Shown here in pieces: positions 34,262 through 44,318 of a stretch of DNA of 64,000 nt (positions within the stretch are counted from its first letter, which is position 1; each line of letters opens with the position of its first letter). The DNA lies in assembly GCA_016720565.1 (NCBI GenBank), contig JADKKJ010000011.1:1116001-1180000 (forward strand). Reading direction: 5' to 3'. Source of the DNA: Chitinophagaceae bacterium. GTDB taxonomy: Bacteria > Bacteroidota > Bacteroidia > Chitinophagales > Chitinophagaceae. Made by a program: the position numbers and the translations under genes. The notes below the pieces were generated by a model that saw nothing but the letters and a program-made list of their open reading frames with translations, searched no databases and was not told where the DNA came from.

Positions 34262-37114
34262 TCAGAAGCCTTTCTTCTGTACGGGGTTGCCGTCAGCGTC
34301 CAGTTCGATCACTTCATAGCCCAGTTTTTTTACGCCATCGTATATTTTTGCCTTATCACCTACCAGTAAGATATTCATTTTGGCAGGGTTCAGGTTCTTT
34401 TTAATGGAGGCATCTGCCTGGGCTTTGGTCAATTCGGCCAGGATCTTATTCTGTTGTTCCACATAATTGGCGGGAAGATTATATTCCAGTATCCTGCCTA
34501 TAAATCCGGCCTTCTGAATTCCTGTTTCATAGCGAAGCGCATCTCTTTGGCCCAGGGAGCTCTTCATAAAGGTCAGCTCAGCTTCTGTTATCCCATTGGC
34601 CGTATAATTATTCAGTTCTTTCATAACTTCTGCGAGTGCGCTGTCGGTGGCGTCTGCGCGTATGCCTGAACTGAATTCAAAATTGCCTGAATAGTCATCC
34701 GCAGCAAAAGAACTACGGGCTCCATAGGTCCAGCCTTTGTCTTCGCGAAGATTCAGGTTAAGTCGGCTGTTGAAATCACCCCCTAATGGATAGTTCACCA
34801 GGGATGATTTGTAAAATTCACCGGTGGCATCGAATTTCTGACCGGTATTGTAACCTACCCGAAACTGTGATTGTGCTGCTTTTGGAATATCCACGATAAA
34901 GACCTTCGTTTTATCAATGTTGCTTGGATCATTTGCGGGTTTAGGCAGGTCGATCTTTTTGTTTGGAAGTTTTTTCAGGAAATCCAGCTGGGGGATCACC
35001 TCATCCTGCTTCACATCACCAACGATCACCACTTTTGCTCCGTTCGAGCTCATGTAGTTATCGTAATAATTCTGTACATCCTGCAGTTTTAAATTTCGGA
35101 TGGTATTTTCCGTTCCACCTTCACTCATCCCTAAAATATTATTGGGGCCAAAATTCAATTTTGCAAATACCAGGGAGGCCACTGCCGCAGGGTCAGATTT
35201 GGTTTGCTTGAAATTCTCCAGTCGCTGGCGTTGTATACGGGAGAAAGCAGCCGCAGTAAATTTCGGGTGAAGCATTCTTTCTTCTACCAGGGCCATAGTA
35301 GCCGCCAGGTTTTTCTTTAATGACTGTATACTGAAACTGATGCCATCCTGGCCGCTGGAAACATTCACGGAACTGCCCAGTTTCTGTAATTCAACGGCCA
35401 TCTGCTCGGCCGTATAATTCTTTGTATCCTCATTCATCATACTGCTAAAAACACTGGCCAGTCCGAGTTTAGAGGTGTCGGTTGCCTGTAAAAGATGCCC
35501 TCCCACTAATTTAATGGTAACAGTTACGGTAGGGATCTCATTAGATTCCGAACCGATCACTTTAACGCCACCAGGAAGATCTTTTCTCCAGAATTTTGGG
35601 ACTTTTACAGTAGGGTTGGGTCCATTGCCAGGGATCCTGGATCGGTCGAATTTATCTGTGGCTTTTGCATATTTCAGCCCTTTATAGCCATAATCAGGAG
35701 CAGTATAAGAACTTGAGTCGATCTTATAATTATCGGCTTTTGCGATCATTTTTTCCTGGCCTTTTGGTAAGATGCTCAGGTGAACCGCATATTTGCCTTT
35801 AATATATTTATTATAAACACGCATTACATCTTCTTTGGTCAACGCCTGATACATTTTCAGCAGGTCGGTCACCTTATTCGGATTACCAGCAAAGGTTTGA
35901 AATGCTGCTAACTGGGAAACCTTACCCGCAACAGATTGCAGGCCATTGATGGTTTGGGCTTCCATCCCTCCTTTGAATTTTGCGATGTCGTCATCCGTTA
36001 CACCTCTTGCCTCAAAACTATCAAGGGCATTATAGAAAAGAGAATCCATTGCAGCGAGTGATCTTCCCGGGCCTGGAACGAACTGGAAAGAAAATTCTCC
36101 CGCCAGTTCTGAAAGCTGGCTAAAAGAACTTGCATTGAGGGCAAGTTGTTTTTTCACTGGCAGCTGGTACAATACGGAATTCTTACCTTGTCCCAATACC
36201 TGCGAAAGGCAGGCTAGTGCGGCCATATCCGGATGATAATTGGGAACAGTAGGATATACGATCGAAAGCAAAGGCAGCTTTGCATAATTGTCGGTATAAG
36301 ATACATACCTGTCAGAGGTAAGTATAGCCGGAGGAACGACCACTGGTTTTACTTCTGGCCCGCGGGGAATAGATCCAAAATATTTTTCCGCCAGTCTTAC
36401 TACATCGGCAGGTTTCACATCACCACCTACCGTAAGTGTAGCATTGTTAGGACCATACCAGCGAAGGAAAAAATTCTTCAGGTCGTTTACATCTACGCGG
36501 TTAAGATCTTCCACATAACCAATGGTCAGCCATGAATAGGGGTGTCCATAGGGATATAAATTACGGGAAGAGGTTTCACCGCTTAGTCCATAAGGCCGGT
36601 TATCGTAGTTCTGTCCTCTTTCGTTTTTAACCGTGGAGCGTTGTATCTCGAATTTTTTTTGTGTTACCGCATCCAGCAAAAAGCCCATACGGTCGGCTTC
36701 CAGCCAGAGCATTTTTTCCAGCTGGTTGCTTGGTACGGTCTCAAAATAATTGGTACGGTCGCGGTTGGTACTGCCATTCAGCGTACCACCAGCCCCGGAA
36801 ACCAGTTTAAAATGCTGTTCATCGGCTACGTGATCGCTGCCCTGGAACATCATATGTTCAAAGAAGTGGGCGAAGCCGGATTTCCCGATCTCTTCACGGG
36901 CCGATCCTACGTGATAGGTAACATCTACATGCACCAGCGGGTCACTGTGATCTTCATGTACCACAACGGTAAGTCCATTGGGCAATACATATTTTTCATA
37001 AGGGATCACCAGTTCCGAGCCTGTGCGGGTCACTTTTTCCACCAGTTTGGCTTGGCCGTTCATGATCATTTGGAAGATCATAAAACAGGCCAGTAATAAC
37101 CATTGTCTTTTCAT
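34262..37114 (-). CDS. M16-family zinc metallopeptidase (insulinase-like), secreted
   Basis: This 950-residue protein has a signal peptide (RQWLLLACFMIFQMIMNGQA) and two M16 halves in one chain. The active N-terminal half has the inverted zinc motif HFFEH (H83, E86, H87) and the third ligand E165 in VKNERGQ. The second half begins near residue 510 (WRKDLPGGVKVIGSESNEIP) and has no HxxEH, as is usual for the inactive partner domain. LNLREDKGWTYGARSSF is the typical second-half signature. It degrades peptides or small proteins in the periplasm. It is monocistronic, with a terminator downstream and a divergent AIM24-like gene upstream. Confidence 0.95.
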   Translation of the reverse strand: MKRQWLLLACFMIFQMIMNGQAKLVEKVTRTGSELVIPYEKYVLPNGLTVVVHEDHSDPLVHVDVTYHVGSAREEIGKSGFAHFFEHMMFQGSDHVADEQHFKLVSGAGGTLNGSTNRDRTNYFETVPSNQLEKMLWLEADRMGFLLDAVTQKKFEIQRSTVKNERGQNYDNRPYGLSGETSSRNLYPYGHPYSWLTIGYVEDLNRVDVNDLKNFFLRWYGPNNATLTVGGDVKPADVVRLAEKYFGSIPRGPEVKPVVVPPAILTSDRYVSYTDNYAKLPLLSIVYPTVPNYHPDMAALACLSQVLGQGKNSVLYQLPVKKQLALNASSFSQLSELAGEFSFQFVPGPGRSLAAMDSLFYNALDSFEARGVTDDDIAKFKGGMEAQTINGLQSVAGKVSQLAAFQTFAGNPNKVTDLLKMYQALTKEDVMRVYNKYIKGKYAVHLSILPKGQEKMIAKADNYKIDSSSYTAPDYGYKGLKYAKATDKFDRSRIPGNGPNPTVKVPKFWRKDLPGGVKVIGSESNEIPTVTVTIKLVGGHLLQATDTSKLGLASVFSSMMNEDTKNYTAEQMAVELQKLGSSVNVSSGQDGISFSIQSLKKNLAATMALVEERMLHPKFTAAAFSRIQRQRLENFKQTKSDPAAVASLVFAKLNFGPNNILGMSEGGTENTIRNLKLQDVQNYYDNYMSSNGAKVVIVGDVKQDEVIPQLDFLKKLPNKKIDLPKPANDPSNIDKTKVFIVDIPKAAQSQFRVGYNTGQKFDATGEFYKSSLVNYPLGGDFNSRLNLNLREDKGWTYGARSSFAADDYSGNFEFSSGIRADATDSALAEVMKELNNYTANGITEAELTFMKSSLGQRDALRYETGIQKAGFIGRILEYNLPANYVEQQNKILAELTKAQADASIKKNLNPAKMNILLVGDKAKIYDGVKKLGYEVIELDADGNPVQKKGF

Positions 37115-37210
37115 GTTTATCGTGTTTGGTTGAGCTAATTATTCAGAGGACCGGTAAATTACTGAAATATCCTATTGACTGCCTACCATTTATCAAAATG
37201 AAGAAACTCT

Positions 37211-37241
37211 TTTTCTTTTGGTGTATCAAGGACTAATTTTG
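37211..37241 (+). promoter_or_regulatory. Candidate promoter of the AIM24-like gene
   Basis: TAATTTTG at 37234-37241 matches the -7 consensus TAnnTTTG exactly. The -33 position 19 bases upstream reads TTTT instead of TTTG. The ATG follows 20 bases after the -7 box. Confidence 0.45.
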
Positions 37242-37261
37242 GGGTCTAAAACCGGTAAATA

Positions 37262-38062
37262 ATGTCAAACATGATCCACAACCACGAGATCGATTATCAT
37301 ATATACGGAGAGGAACTCCAGTTTGTTGAAGTAGAACTTGATCCCCAGGAAACGGCCATTGCCGAAAGCGGTGCCATGATGATGATGGAGGATGGCATTG
37401 AGATGCAAACCATTTTCGGGGATGGCTCCGTACAGCAGAACTCAGGTTTTCTTGGAAAATTGCTGAGTGCCGGTAAAAGATTATTGACGGGCGAAAGCCT
37501 GTTCATGACCGCCTTTACAAATACTGGCCAGGGGAAGAAAAAAGTAAGTTTTGCGGCTCCCTATACCGGGAAGATCATCCCTGTTGACCTGCTTCAATTG
37601 GGAGGAACCATCATTGCCCAGAAGGATGCTTTTCTCTGCGCAGCTAAAGGCGTAAGTGTAGGCATACATTTTCAGCGTAAACTGGGTGTGGGTATTTTTG
37701 GCGGCGAAGGTTTTATCATGGAAAAAATTGAAGGCGATGGCATGGCCTTTTTGCATGCGGGTGGTTTTATAACAGAAAGGAACCTGGTGCCCGGCGAAGT
37801 ATTAAAAGTTGATACCGGTTGCCTGGTGGCCTATACCCCCGGTGTTCAATTCGATATTGAATTTGTGAAAGGGATCAAGAATTTAATGTTCGGCGGTGAA
37901 GGTTTATTCTTTGCGCGATTACAGGGCCCGGGCAAGGTGTGGATACAATCTTTGCCTATAAGCAGGCTTGCTTCCCGCATAGTTGCTTATGGCACCTATC
38001 ATCGTAAGGAAGAGGGTTCGGTATTGGGAGGACTGGGGAATTTGCTGGATGGGAGAGAATAG
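37262..38062 (+). CDS. AIM24/TIGR00266 family protein
   Basis: This 266-residue soluble protein is made of beta-strand repeats in the AIM24 manner: LDPQETAIAESGAMMMMEDG, GESLFMTAFTN, TGKIIPVDLLQLGGTIIAQK, and FFARLQGPGKVWIQSLPIS near the end. The last matches the family signature closely. The bacterial proteins have no established function; the mitochondrial relative helps organise inner-membrane cristae. It stands alone, and its stop codon abuts an octamer repeat array. Confidence 0.88.
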   Translation: MSNMIHNHEIDYHIYGEELQFVEVELDPQETAIAESGAMMMMEDGIEMQTIFGDGSVQQNSGFLGKLLSAGKRLLTGESLFMTAFTNTGQGKKKVSFAAPYTGKIIPVDLLQLGGTIIAQKDAFLCAAKGVSVGIHFQRKLGVGIFGGEGFIMEKIEGDGMAFLHAGGFITERNLVPGEVLKVDTGCLVAYTPGVQFDIEFVKGIKNLMFGGEGLFFARLQGPGKVWIQSLPISRLASRIVAYGTYHRKEEGSVLGGLGNLLDGRE

Positions 38063-38200
38063 GTTGAGGGGTTGAGAAGTTGAGCCTTTGAGCAGTTGAG
38101 TGTAGAGCCAAAATTAAATCAATTTTGGTTCATCCCTCAACAGCTGCCAGCAGGCCTCAACATGCTGAAAGCAGATATCTCAACCTCAGCTTTTCCTCAA
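38063..38200. repeat. Octamer tandem array (TTGAGNNN) with inverted copies and a hairpin
   Basis: Five 8-bp units, each opening TTGAG, lie in register from 38064 to 38103, starting right after the AIM24-like stop. Inverted CTCAA copies recur at about 38136, 38156, 38179 and 38196, the last inside the final codons of the opposite DUF3857 gene. CCAAAATT and AATTTTGG (38108-38128) form a perfect 8-bp stem but have no T tract. This is the same repeat family as at 20545. Confidence 0.8.
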
Positions 38201-40336
38201 CAATATTTTCTTCTGCGAAAAATTATACGCTGCATCCAGCATCTCTATCAGTTTCGACCAGTTCTCTTTTTTTACGATGGCCTGCTTGTAGATCTTTTTT
38301 TCCATGATGGTCAATATATTATTCTCAATGCTGGCCTGTACGGCGAATTGTCCCGCTTCATTTTCAACATTGGTATTCAGGTTCTGCAGCCCAACTACTT
38401 TATAACCTTCCGGAATGGTAAAGCTGACAACATTACGAAGGCTGCGCGCATAACCAAGGTCTGCATCCACTTCTCTTTTCTTTTCATCCTGCGGAATGAA
38501 TAACTGTTCGCCTATTAATCCCGGTACGGATACCAATAGATCATTTCCCGCCACTTTTACCATATCGGTGAGTTCAAACTTATTGGTATAGATCAGTTCC
38601 TGTTTGCGCCAGCTGCGTCCATCCGCATTCAGCGTAAATTCCAGGTAATTGCTGATATTATTAAAATCATCCTGCAATGATTCCTTCATGTAATCCAGTT
38701 TCCGGATCTTATCTTCTTTTTTTCTTTCTCTTAATTTCTCCTCGTATTTATCCAGCGCGTCTCCCTTCATTCCGGCCCTTACATCATCTTCGCCGCCATA
38801 ATTCCGGTGGTCATCGTCCAGCGCAGTGGTATAAGAAAGAGCCTGCTGGTTTACATTCTGCTTGCTCAATCCTTTTACAGTTCGCTGCAATACTACCGTC
38901 ATGGTCCTGGTGGCTGTATCAATGGTGGCGTTCACCTGGTTGGTGGTCAGGTTATCATCAAACCTTGTTCCGGGCAGGGTTAAAGGGGTAGCCGTTGGGT
39001 TTTTCCCCAATGAGATCTGGAAGGCCGGGGTATCGAGGAATTCTTCTTTCAGGTCATAAGGATTCGTGCAAACGCCCGCGTTGAAAATATATTTATCCTT
39101 CACTTTAACCATCCACTCCGGCTCATTCCTGAATATTATATTCTCCGGTTTTGTCAATGTTCGGGGCGCAGTCACGATCAGTTGATAAGGGATCTTCCGC
39201 AGGTCAAGGCATTGGGTAAGGCAGGAGGCAAACAATTCGCTTGAAAAACCATTGGCCCTGTAAAAGGACATATGCCTGAGTATATAATACACTTTCTGTA
39301 TATAATCTTCCTCTCTCATATCCTCACCACCTACCGAGCGCAGGTAAGCTTTGGCCATGGAATAATATAAGGAACCGTCAAGACGGTTATAGAGCGTATT
39401 CATTTTTTTGGCCAGTTCCTGCGGACTGATATTTTGTTTCAGTTCGCCTCGGTCGCCAATGAAAAGATCTGAACGGTTCTCACTCCTGGAGAATACGATC
39501 TGGAATTTTACCATGGGAAGTTCCACCATGCTGTTCACCCAGCGTGTATCACTGATCTTTTCACGGTCATGGTCCTCCCACACATAATCTGCGTTAGTGT
39601 TGCCGGTCTCTTTAAAATCCGGCGCACTCATGGTTGATTTGGAGTTGACAAAAGATTTATCATCAGTATCTATCTCGAATTTCTGGCTGATAACGGGATA
39701 TTCTCTTGTGCATACAAAATAGATGGGATCGAATTCTATATAACTCATTTTCTTTACGGTGTTGTCATCGTAGAAAATGGTTGCATAATCAATGATATCT
39801 CCCGGACCAAGATCAGGGATGGCCAGTTTATAAAAGATCACCCGGCTCCTGCTCTTGTCGTAGTAGGTACTGGCCTTGCCAATATAGGGAGTGAACGTAT
39901 TGGGTACATCGCTGGCATCTTCTATGTAAATGGCATTTTTCAGGGAAACCTCCTGCACTTGCCCGTCGGGTTTTATGATCTTAAAACCAGCGCCATCATT
40001 GGAAGATCCAATACGGAAATAAAAATAGGAATAGGTATTTACGGCATCGCGGTCGGCCAGCAGTATCCGGCGATGCGTGATCTCATAAACCGCCAGCTTG
40101 TTGGCATCCTTATCAAAAGAGAACCGTGTTTTCTGGGCAATGATCACCCCGCTTTCATCTTTCCATTTGGAAGGGATGGTGCTGACAGTAAATGCCGCGT
40201 CATTATCTTCCCAGATCTGTTTCATGTTTTTGCCTATGCTTTCCAGTTTGGAAGGGCTGAACGTATCATCCTCCTCCTGGGCCAGAAGGGCCGAAGAAAC
40301 AAATAGGAAAAGCAGCAGTGACAGTAGCTTGTTCAT
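38186..40336 (-). CDS. Secreted DUF3857 protein with a degenerate transglutaminase-like domain
   Basis: This 716-residue protein has a signal peptide (MNKLLSLLLFLFVSSALLAQ). It has a DUF3857 region (about 60-290; DLGPGDIIDYATIFYDDNTV) and a region homologous to the transglutaminase-like core of the neighbouring gene. Hand alignment places S366, E405 and N419 where the neighbour has Cys, His and Asp, so it is probably catalytically dead. The C terminus (LLRKS) is encoded inside an octamer repeat array and may be variable. It follows the paralogue at 40357 by 20 bases and is cotranscribed with it. Its role is unknown. Confidence 0.82.
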   Translation of the reverse strand: MNKLLSLLLFLFVSSALLAQEEDDTFSPSKLESIGKNMKQIWEDNDAAFTVSTIPSKWKDESGVIIAQKTRFSFDKDANKLAVYEITHRRILLADRDAVNTYSYFYFRIGSSNDGAGFKIIKPDGQVQEVSLKNAIYIEDASDVPNTFTPYIGKASTYYDKSRSRVIFYKLAIPDLGPGDIIDYATIFYDDNTVKKMSYIEFDPIYFVCTREYPVISQKFEIDTDDKSFVNSKSTMSAPDFKETGNTNADYVWEDHDREKISDTRWVNSMVELPMVKFQIVFSRSENRSDLFIGDRGELKQNISPQELAKKMNTLYNRLDGSLYYSMAKAYLRSVGGEDMREEDYIQKVYYILRHMSFYRANGFSSELFASCLTQCLDLRKIPYQLIVTAPRTLTKPENIIFRNEPEWMVKVKDKYIFNAGVCTNPYDLKEEFLDTPAFQISLGKNPTATPLTLPGTRFDDNLTTNQVNATIDTATRTMTVVLQRTVKGLSKQNVNQQALSYTTALDDDHRNYGGEDDVRAGMKGDALDKYEEKLRERKKEDKIRKLDYMKESLQDDFNNISNYLEFTLNADGRSWRKQELIYTNKFELTDMVKVAGNDLLVSVPGLIGEQLFIPQDEKKREVDADLGYARSLRNVVSFTIPEGYKVVGLQNLNTNVENEAGQFAVQASIENNILTIMEKKIYKQAIVKKENWSKLIEMLDAAYNFSQKKILLRKS

Positions 40337-40356
40337 ATTAAATATTTTCTGCTTTA

Positions 40357-42294
40357 TCAGGGTTTCCTGATCAGAATAAGGTTGCTGTTGAAATCAGTTA
40401 ATTTTTTTGTGAAACTCTTCCAGTTCTCAAAATCGGCTTTGCGTATGCGCCCGTTTGGAAAACTCAGGGTCTTCCTGAAACTTATCTTATTGGCCGAAGC
40501 ACTGTAGGCGGCATCAACCGAGTAGTCGTCATAGTTAAGTTTCAGCGCCTGGGGAAGAGAACTTATTTTATAGCCAGCAGGCAGGCTAAGCTCCGTTTCA
40601 AACTGGTAGGTATAACCCGAATGAAGTTCATAATCCTGTTGCCTTTTTGCATCGGGTATGATACCGCGCAGGTCTTCTGGGAAAAAGTCAATACCGGCAT
40701 ATATATCTTTCTCTTCGGTGATCACATAATTGCTCAGGTCGATATCTCCTTCTATGATCACCGGTAGTTCGCGGTCGCTGAGATCGGAGGTCTTTACATT
40801 AGCTACGGTAAGATTTTTGTTTCCAAATTCCAGGAAACGGTTCAGCAGTTTCTTCTTATCATCTGAAGGCAGGTCATGGTAAAACTGGTGGAACCCGGTC
40901 CTTTCTTCTCCTGTCAGCGTCACTTTTACATGGCCCTTCAGCACATTATCCTGCAATTGAAAGCTGCATTGGGTAAGCACTTTGCTTTTGTCAACATCCA
41001 TTACCGGTACTTTCTTTATTTCATATTTATCTCCTTTCCCGATCAGCACTTCTTTTCCCTGAATGCGCCAGGCATAATCTCCGAAAGGCACATATTTCTC
41101 CGTGCCATCCAGAAAATATTCTTTCCCGTTTAAGACCACCGTACTGATGCAATGGTTATCCACGCAGAGCGAAGGAAGCGAATAGTCGTAGGGAATATGC
41201 TTGGTACCTATCCAGGTAATATAGGCAGGGTAGCCGGCCAGCTTAAGCATTTCGGTAAGCAGGTTGGCCATTCCCTTGCAATCGCCATATTTGGCTTTGT
41301 ATACCTCCTGCGCAGGGGCGGGAATAAAACCGGCCAGCCCATCTTCAAAGGCTATATAGCGTATATTATCCTGTACCCAGTAATAAATAGCTTTTATTTT
41401 ATCGACATCTGTTGTTTTGCCGCGTATAAGTTCAGTTACCTTAGCCTTTAATTCTTCCGGTTTATTATTGCATTTATTATAGAGGTAGTGATACCAGTTG
41501 TAAAGATCACCTGCATCCGCGAATCCTTTTTCTTTTTTACCATCGTACTGAAATGATTTAACAATTATAACCAGGTGAGGAAAAAGATAGGCCGCGCTGG
41601 GGGCCTGGTCCTCATTTTTCATGGTCTCCAGGTTCTGGATCCTGTAGGTATATACGGTACCATTCTTATCTGGCGATCTTTGTTTGGTCACTTTATAACC
41701 GGCAAAATTGAACTCCCGGATATCCAGTTCCAGCCAGTCGGGCACCACAATGCGGATCAGTTTTTCTTTTGCAGGGAAAAAACTGTTGAAATAAACAGAG
41801 GTGAGGTATTTACTGTCGAAATATTTTTTTTCGGTCTCCACCCTGGTCATATCGGCGTAGCCGGTAAATTTTATATTAAAGAATTTCACCCGGCTGTCAT
41901 CGGAAAAGATCTCACTGGAACTGGCAGAGCGGTCGATGGCGTATCCTACATTATAATTCTTCTTTATACCGAACATGCCCTTCATTTTTTCCAGCTGTTT
42001 GAAGGAATTGATCTTGCAGAATGAATTATAGAAATCAAAATACTGTATGGCGGCGCTTTCCCTGAGCGAAATAAAATTGATACCGGTATTTTTTGTGGCG
42101 GTGACCACAGGCAGGCGATCGGTACCCTTGCTGCGCTCAAAATTATATTCCTCTTCTACCAGAACAGCTGCAACGCGGTCGTCGGGGAATAGCTTTTTCA
42201 GGCGGTTTGCTTCAAAAATATCATCCTCTGCCTGGCAATATCCTCTCAGGGGCAGGATGAGCAGCAGGAGCAGGTAAATTGGGGTCCTTCTCAT
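40357..42294 (-). CDS. Secreted DUF3857-transglutaminase-like protein
   Basis: The start is ATG 42294 (MRRTPIYLLLLLILPLRGYC), giving a signal peptide; the open frame begins 16 codons earlier. The 645-residue product has DUF3857 and then a transglutaminase-like core. The triad appears intact: C339 in YGDCKGMANLLTEML, H381 in DNHCIS and D396 in FLDGTEKY. It is preceded by KIKAIYYWVQDNIRYIAFED, the usual lead-in. It may act as a peptidase or crosslinking enzyme in the periplasm; the substrate is unknown. It is first of a two-gene unit with the degenerate paralogue. Confidence 0.85.
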   Translation of the reverse strand: MRRTPIYLLLLLILPLRGYCQAEDDIFEANRLKKLFPDDRVAAVLVEEEYNFERSKGTDRLPVVTATKNTGINFISLRESAAIQYFDFYNSFCKINSFKQLEKMKGMFGIKKNYNVGYAIDRSASSSEIFSDDSRVKFFNIKFTGYADMTRVETEKKYFDSKYLTSVYFNSFFPAKEKLIRIVVPDWLELDIREFNFAGYKVTKQRSPDKNGTVYTYRIQNLETMKNEDQAPSAAYLFPHLVIIVKSFQYDGKKEKGFADAGDLYNWYHYLYNKCNNKPEELKAKVTELIRGKTTDVDKIKAIYYWVQDNIRYIAFEDGLAGFIPAPAQEVYKAKYGDCKGMANLLTEMLKLAGYPAYITWIGTKHIPYDYSLPSLCVDNHCISTVVLNGKEYFLDGTEKYVPFGDYAWRIQGKEVLIGKGDKYEIKKVPVMDVDKSKVLTQCSFQLQDNVLKGHVKVTLTGEERTGFHQFYHDLPSDDKKKLLNRFLEFGNKNLTVANVKTSDLSDRELPVIIEGDIDLSNYVITEEKDIYAGIDFFPEDLRGIIPDAKRQQDYELHSGYTYQFETELSLPAGYKISSLPQALKLNYDDYSVDAAYSASANKISFRKTLSFPNGRIRKADFENWKSFTKKLTDFNSNLILIRKP

Positions 42295-42449
42295 GTTTTT
42301 TATTTCAGGTTGACCAAAATAGGAAATAGAAGCTAACCCCATGTGTTTTTCTGGTAAAATCCAAAGGATTTAAATCATGTCAATTACTCAAAAACAGCAT
42401 GATTTTGCATCATAACTTGTTTTAAATTCGCAGGATAACCTCTTTACAA

Positions 42450-44306
42450 ATGGCAAGAAAAACGGAAGTATTAAAGGATGTGGTGATAAAATTCGCCGGA
42501 GACAGTGGTGATGGCATGCAATTGACCGGTACCCAGTTCTCGAACAATACTGCATTATTAGGAATTGACCTGGCTACTTTTCCGGATTTTCCGGCTGAGA
42601 TACGTGCCCCTTTAGGTTCTTTACCCGGCGTAAGCGGATACCAGCTCCGTTTTTCCAGCGACCGGATCTTTACACCGGGGGATTCCTGTGATGTGCTGGT
42701 AGCCATGAATGCAGCTGCCTTGAAAGTTAATCTCATCGGATTGAAAAAAGGCGGTAAGATCATTGTGAATACCGATGGTTTTGATGCCAAGAACCTTCGC
42801 CTGGCCAATTATGCCGAAGGTGATAATCCATTGGAGAATGGAAGCCTCAGCAATTACGAGGTGATCAAAATGGATGTGACCAGGATGACCCGTGAAGCAT
42901 TGAAGGAAGCCAACCTGGGTATGAAAGAAAAGGACAGGGCAAAGAACATGTTCGTGCTGGGATTCCTGTACTGGATGTATAACCGCGATATGGATAATAC
43001 CATCAACTTCCTTCGCGATAAATTCGGAAAGAAAGAAGAGGTGCTGGAAAGCAATATAAAAGTGCTGAAAGCAGGATATAATTATGGTGATACCACAGAA
43101 ACCTTCTCTACCACTTATTCAGTGGAGAAGGCAAAAATGGATCCCGGTACCTATCGTTCTGTAATGGGTAACCAATCCCTGTCTTATGGCCTTATTGCCG
43201 CTTCCCAGAAAAGCGGCCTGCCCTTATTCCTGGGATCTTATCCTATTACGCCGGCATCAGATATCCTGCATGAGCTGGCCCGGCATAAAAATTTTGGCGT
43301 ACGCACTTTCCAGGCGGAAGATGAGATCGCAGCAATTTCTTCAGCTATTGGTGCGGCCTATGGCGGCGCTTTATCAATAACCACCACTTCCGGCCCTGGT
43401 ATGGCCCTGAAGGCAGAGGCAATGGGACTGGCCGTGATGCTGGAGATCCCATTAGTGATAGTAGATATCCAGCGTGGGGGGCCTTCAACAGGTCTTCCTA
43501 CAAAAACAGAGCAATCAGACCTTTTGCAGGCCTATTATGGAAGGAATGGAGAATGCCCGATGCCGGTGATCTCAGCATCTACCCCTGCTGATTGTTTTGA
43601 TGTGGCATTTGAAGCAGCCCGTATAGCTATTCATCATATGACGCCGGTGATTCTGCTGAGCGATGGATATATAGCCAATGGCGCAGAGCCCTGGAAGTTT
43701 CCTAAAGAAGAAGACCTGAAACCTATTCCGGTAAAATTCAAAACTGAACTGGCGGAAGGAGAAGAAAAATATCTGCCCTATGCCCGTGATGAGAAACTGA
43801 CCCGGCCATGGGCTGTTCCGGGTACTCCCGGACTGGAGCACCGTATCGGCGGTATCGAAAAACAAAATCTTACCGGTAATGTAAACTACGAGCCCGAAAA
43901 TCATCAGTTGATGGTGAAACTACGGGAAGAAAAAATAGCCCGTATTGCCGATCATATTCCCGCACAAACACTGGATAGCGGTCCTGAAAAAGGAAAGATC
44001 CTTGTACTGGGATGGGGTTCTACCTATGGCGCGATCAAATCTGCGGTGGCCGAATTGCAGTCACGTGGCGAAAGCGTAAGCCATGCCCATCTTCGTTATG
44101 TAAGGCCTTTCCCCAAAAACCTGGGAGAGATCATTGGTAATTTTGAGAAAGTGCTGATCCCGGAGATCAACAATGGCCAGCTTATCAAGATCATTCGCGA
44201 TGTATACATGGTGGATGCCGTGGGATACAATAAGGTCATGGGTATTCCTATCACCAAGACGGAAATGGTCATGAAGCTGGAAGAATTACTGGGCGGCACT
44301 AATTGA
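42450..44306 (+). CDS. korA: 2-oxoacid:ferredoxin oxidoreductase, fused gamma-alpha subunit (KorA-type)
   Basis: This 618-residue cytoplasmic subunit has an N-terminal gamma domain (about 10-190: IKFAGDSGDGMQLTGTQFSN, LPGVSGYQLRFSS) and an alpha pyrimidine-binding domain (from about 235: LFLGSYPITPASDILHELAR, then TTTSGPGMALKAEAMGLAVM). A C-terminal transketolase-like domain follows (VLGWGSTYGAIKSAV). With the TPP-binding beta subunit it decarboxylates 2-oxoglutarate, or possibly another 2-oxoacid, to the acyl-CoA using ferredoxin. The beta gene (korB), normally directly downstream, is absent; the next gene is on the other strand, 12 bases away. The exact substrate is inferred. Confidence 0.9.
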   Translation: MARKTEVLKDVVIKFAGDSGDGMQLTGTQFSNNTALLGIDLATFPDFPAEIRAPLGSLPGVSGYQLRFSSDRIFTPGDSCDVLVAMNAAALKVNLIGLKKGGKIIVNTDGFDAKNLRLANYAEGDNPLENGSLSNYEVIKMDVTRMTREALKEANLGMKEKDRAKNMFVLGFLYWMYNRDMDNTINFLRDKFGKKEEVLESNIKVLKAGYNYGDTTETFSTTYSVEKAKMDPGTYRSVMGNQSLSYGLIAASQKSGLPLFLGSYPITPASDILHELARHKNFGVRTFQAEDEIAAISSAIGAAYGGALSITTTSGPGMALKAEAMGLAVMLEIPLVIVDIQRGGPSTGLPTKTEQSDLLQAYYGRNGECPMPVISASTPADCFDVAFEAARIAIHHMTPVILLSDGYIANGAEPWKFPKEEDLKPIPVKFKTELAEGEEKYLPYARDEKLTRPWAVPGTPGLEHRIGGIEKQNLTGNVNYEPENHQLMVKLREEKIARIADHIPAQTLDSGPEKGKILVLGWGSTYGAIKSAVAELQSRGESVSHAHLRYVRPFPKNLGEIIGNFEKVLIPEINNGQLIKIIRDVYMVDAVGYNKVMGIPITKTEMVMKLEELLGGTN

Positions 44307-44318
44307 TCGGATGAAGGA

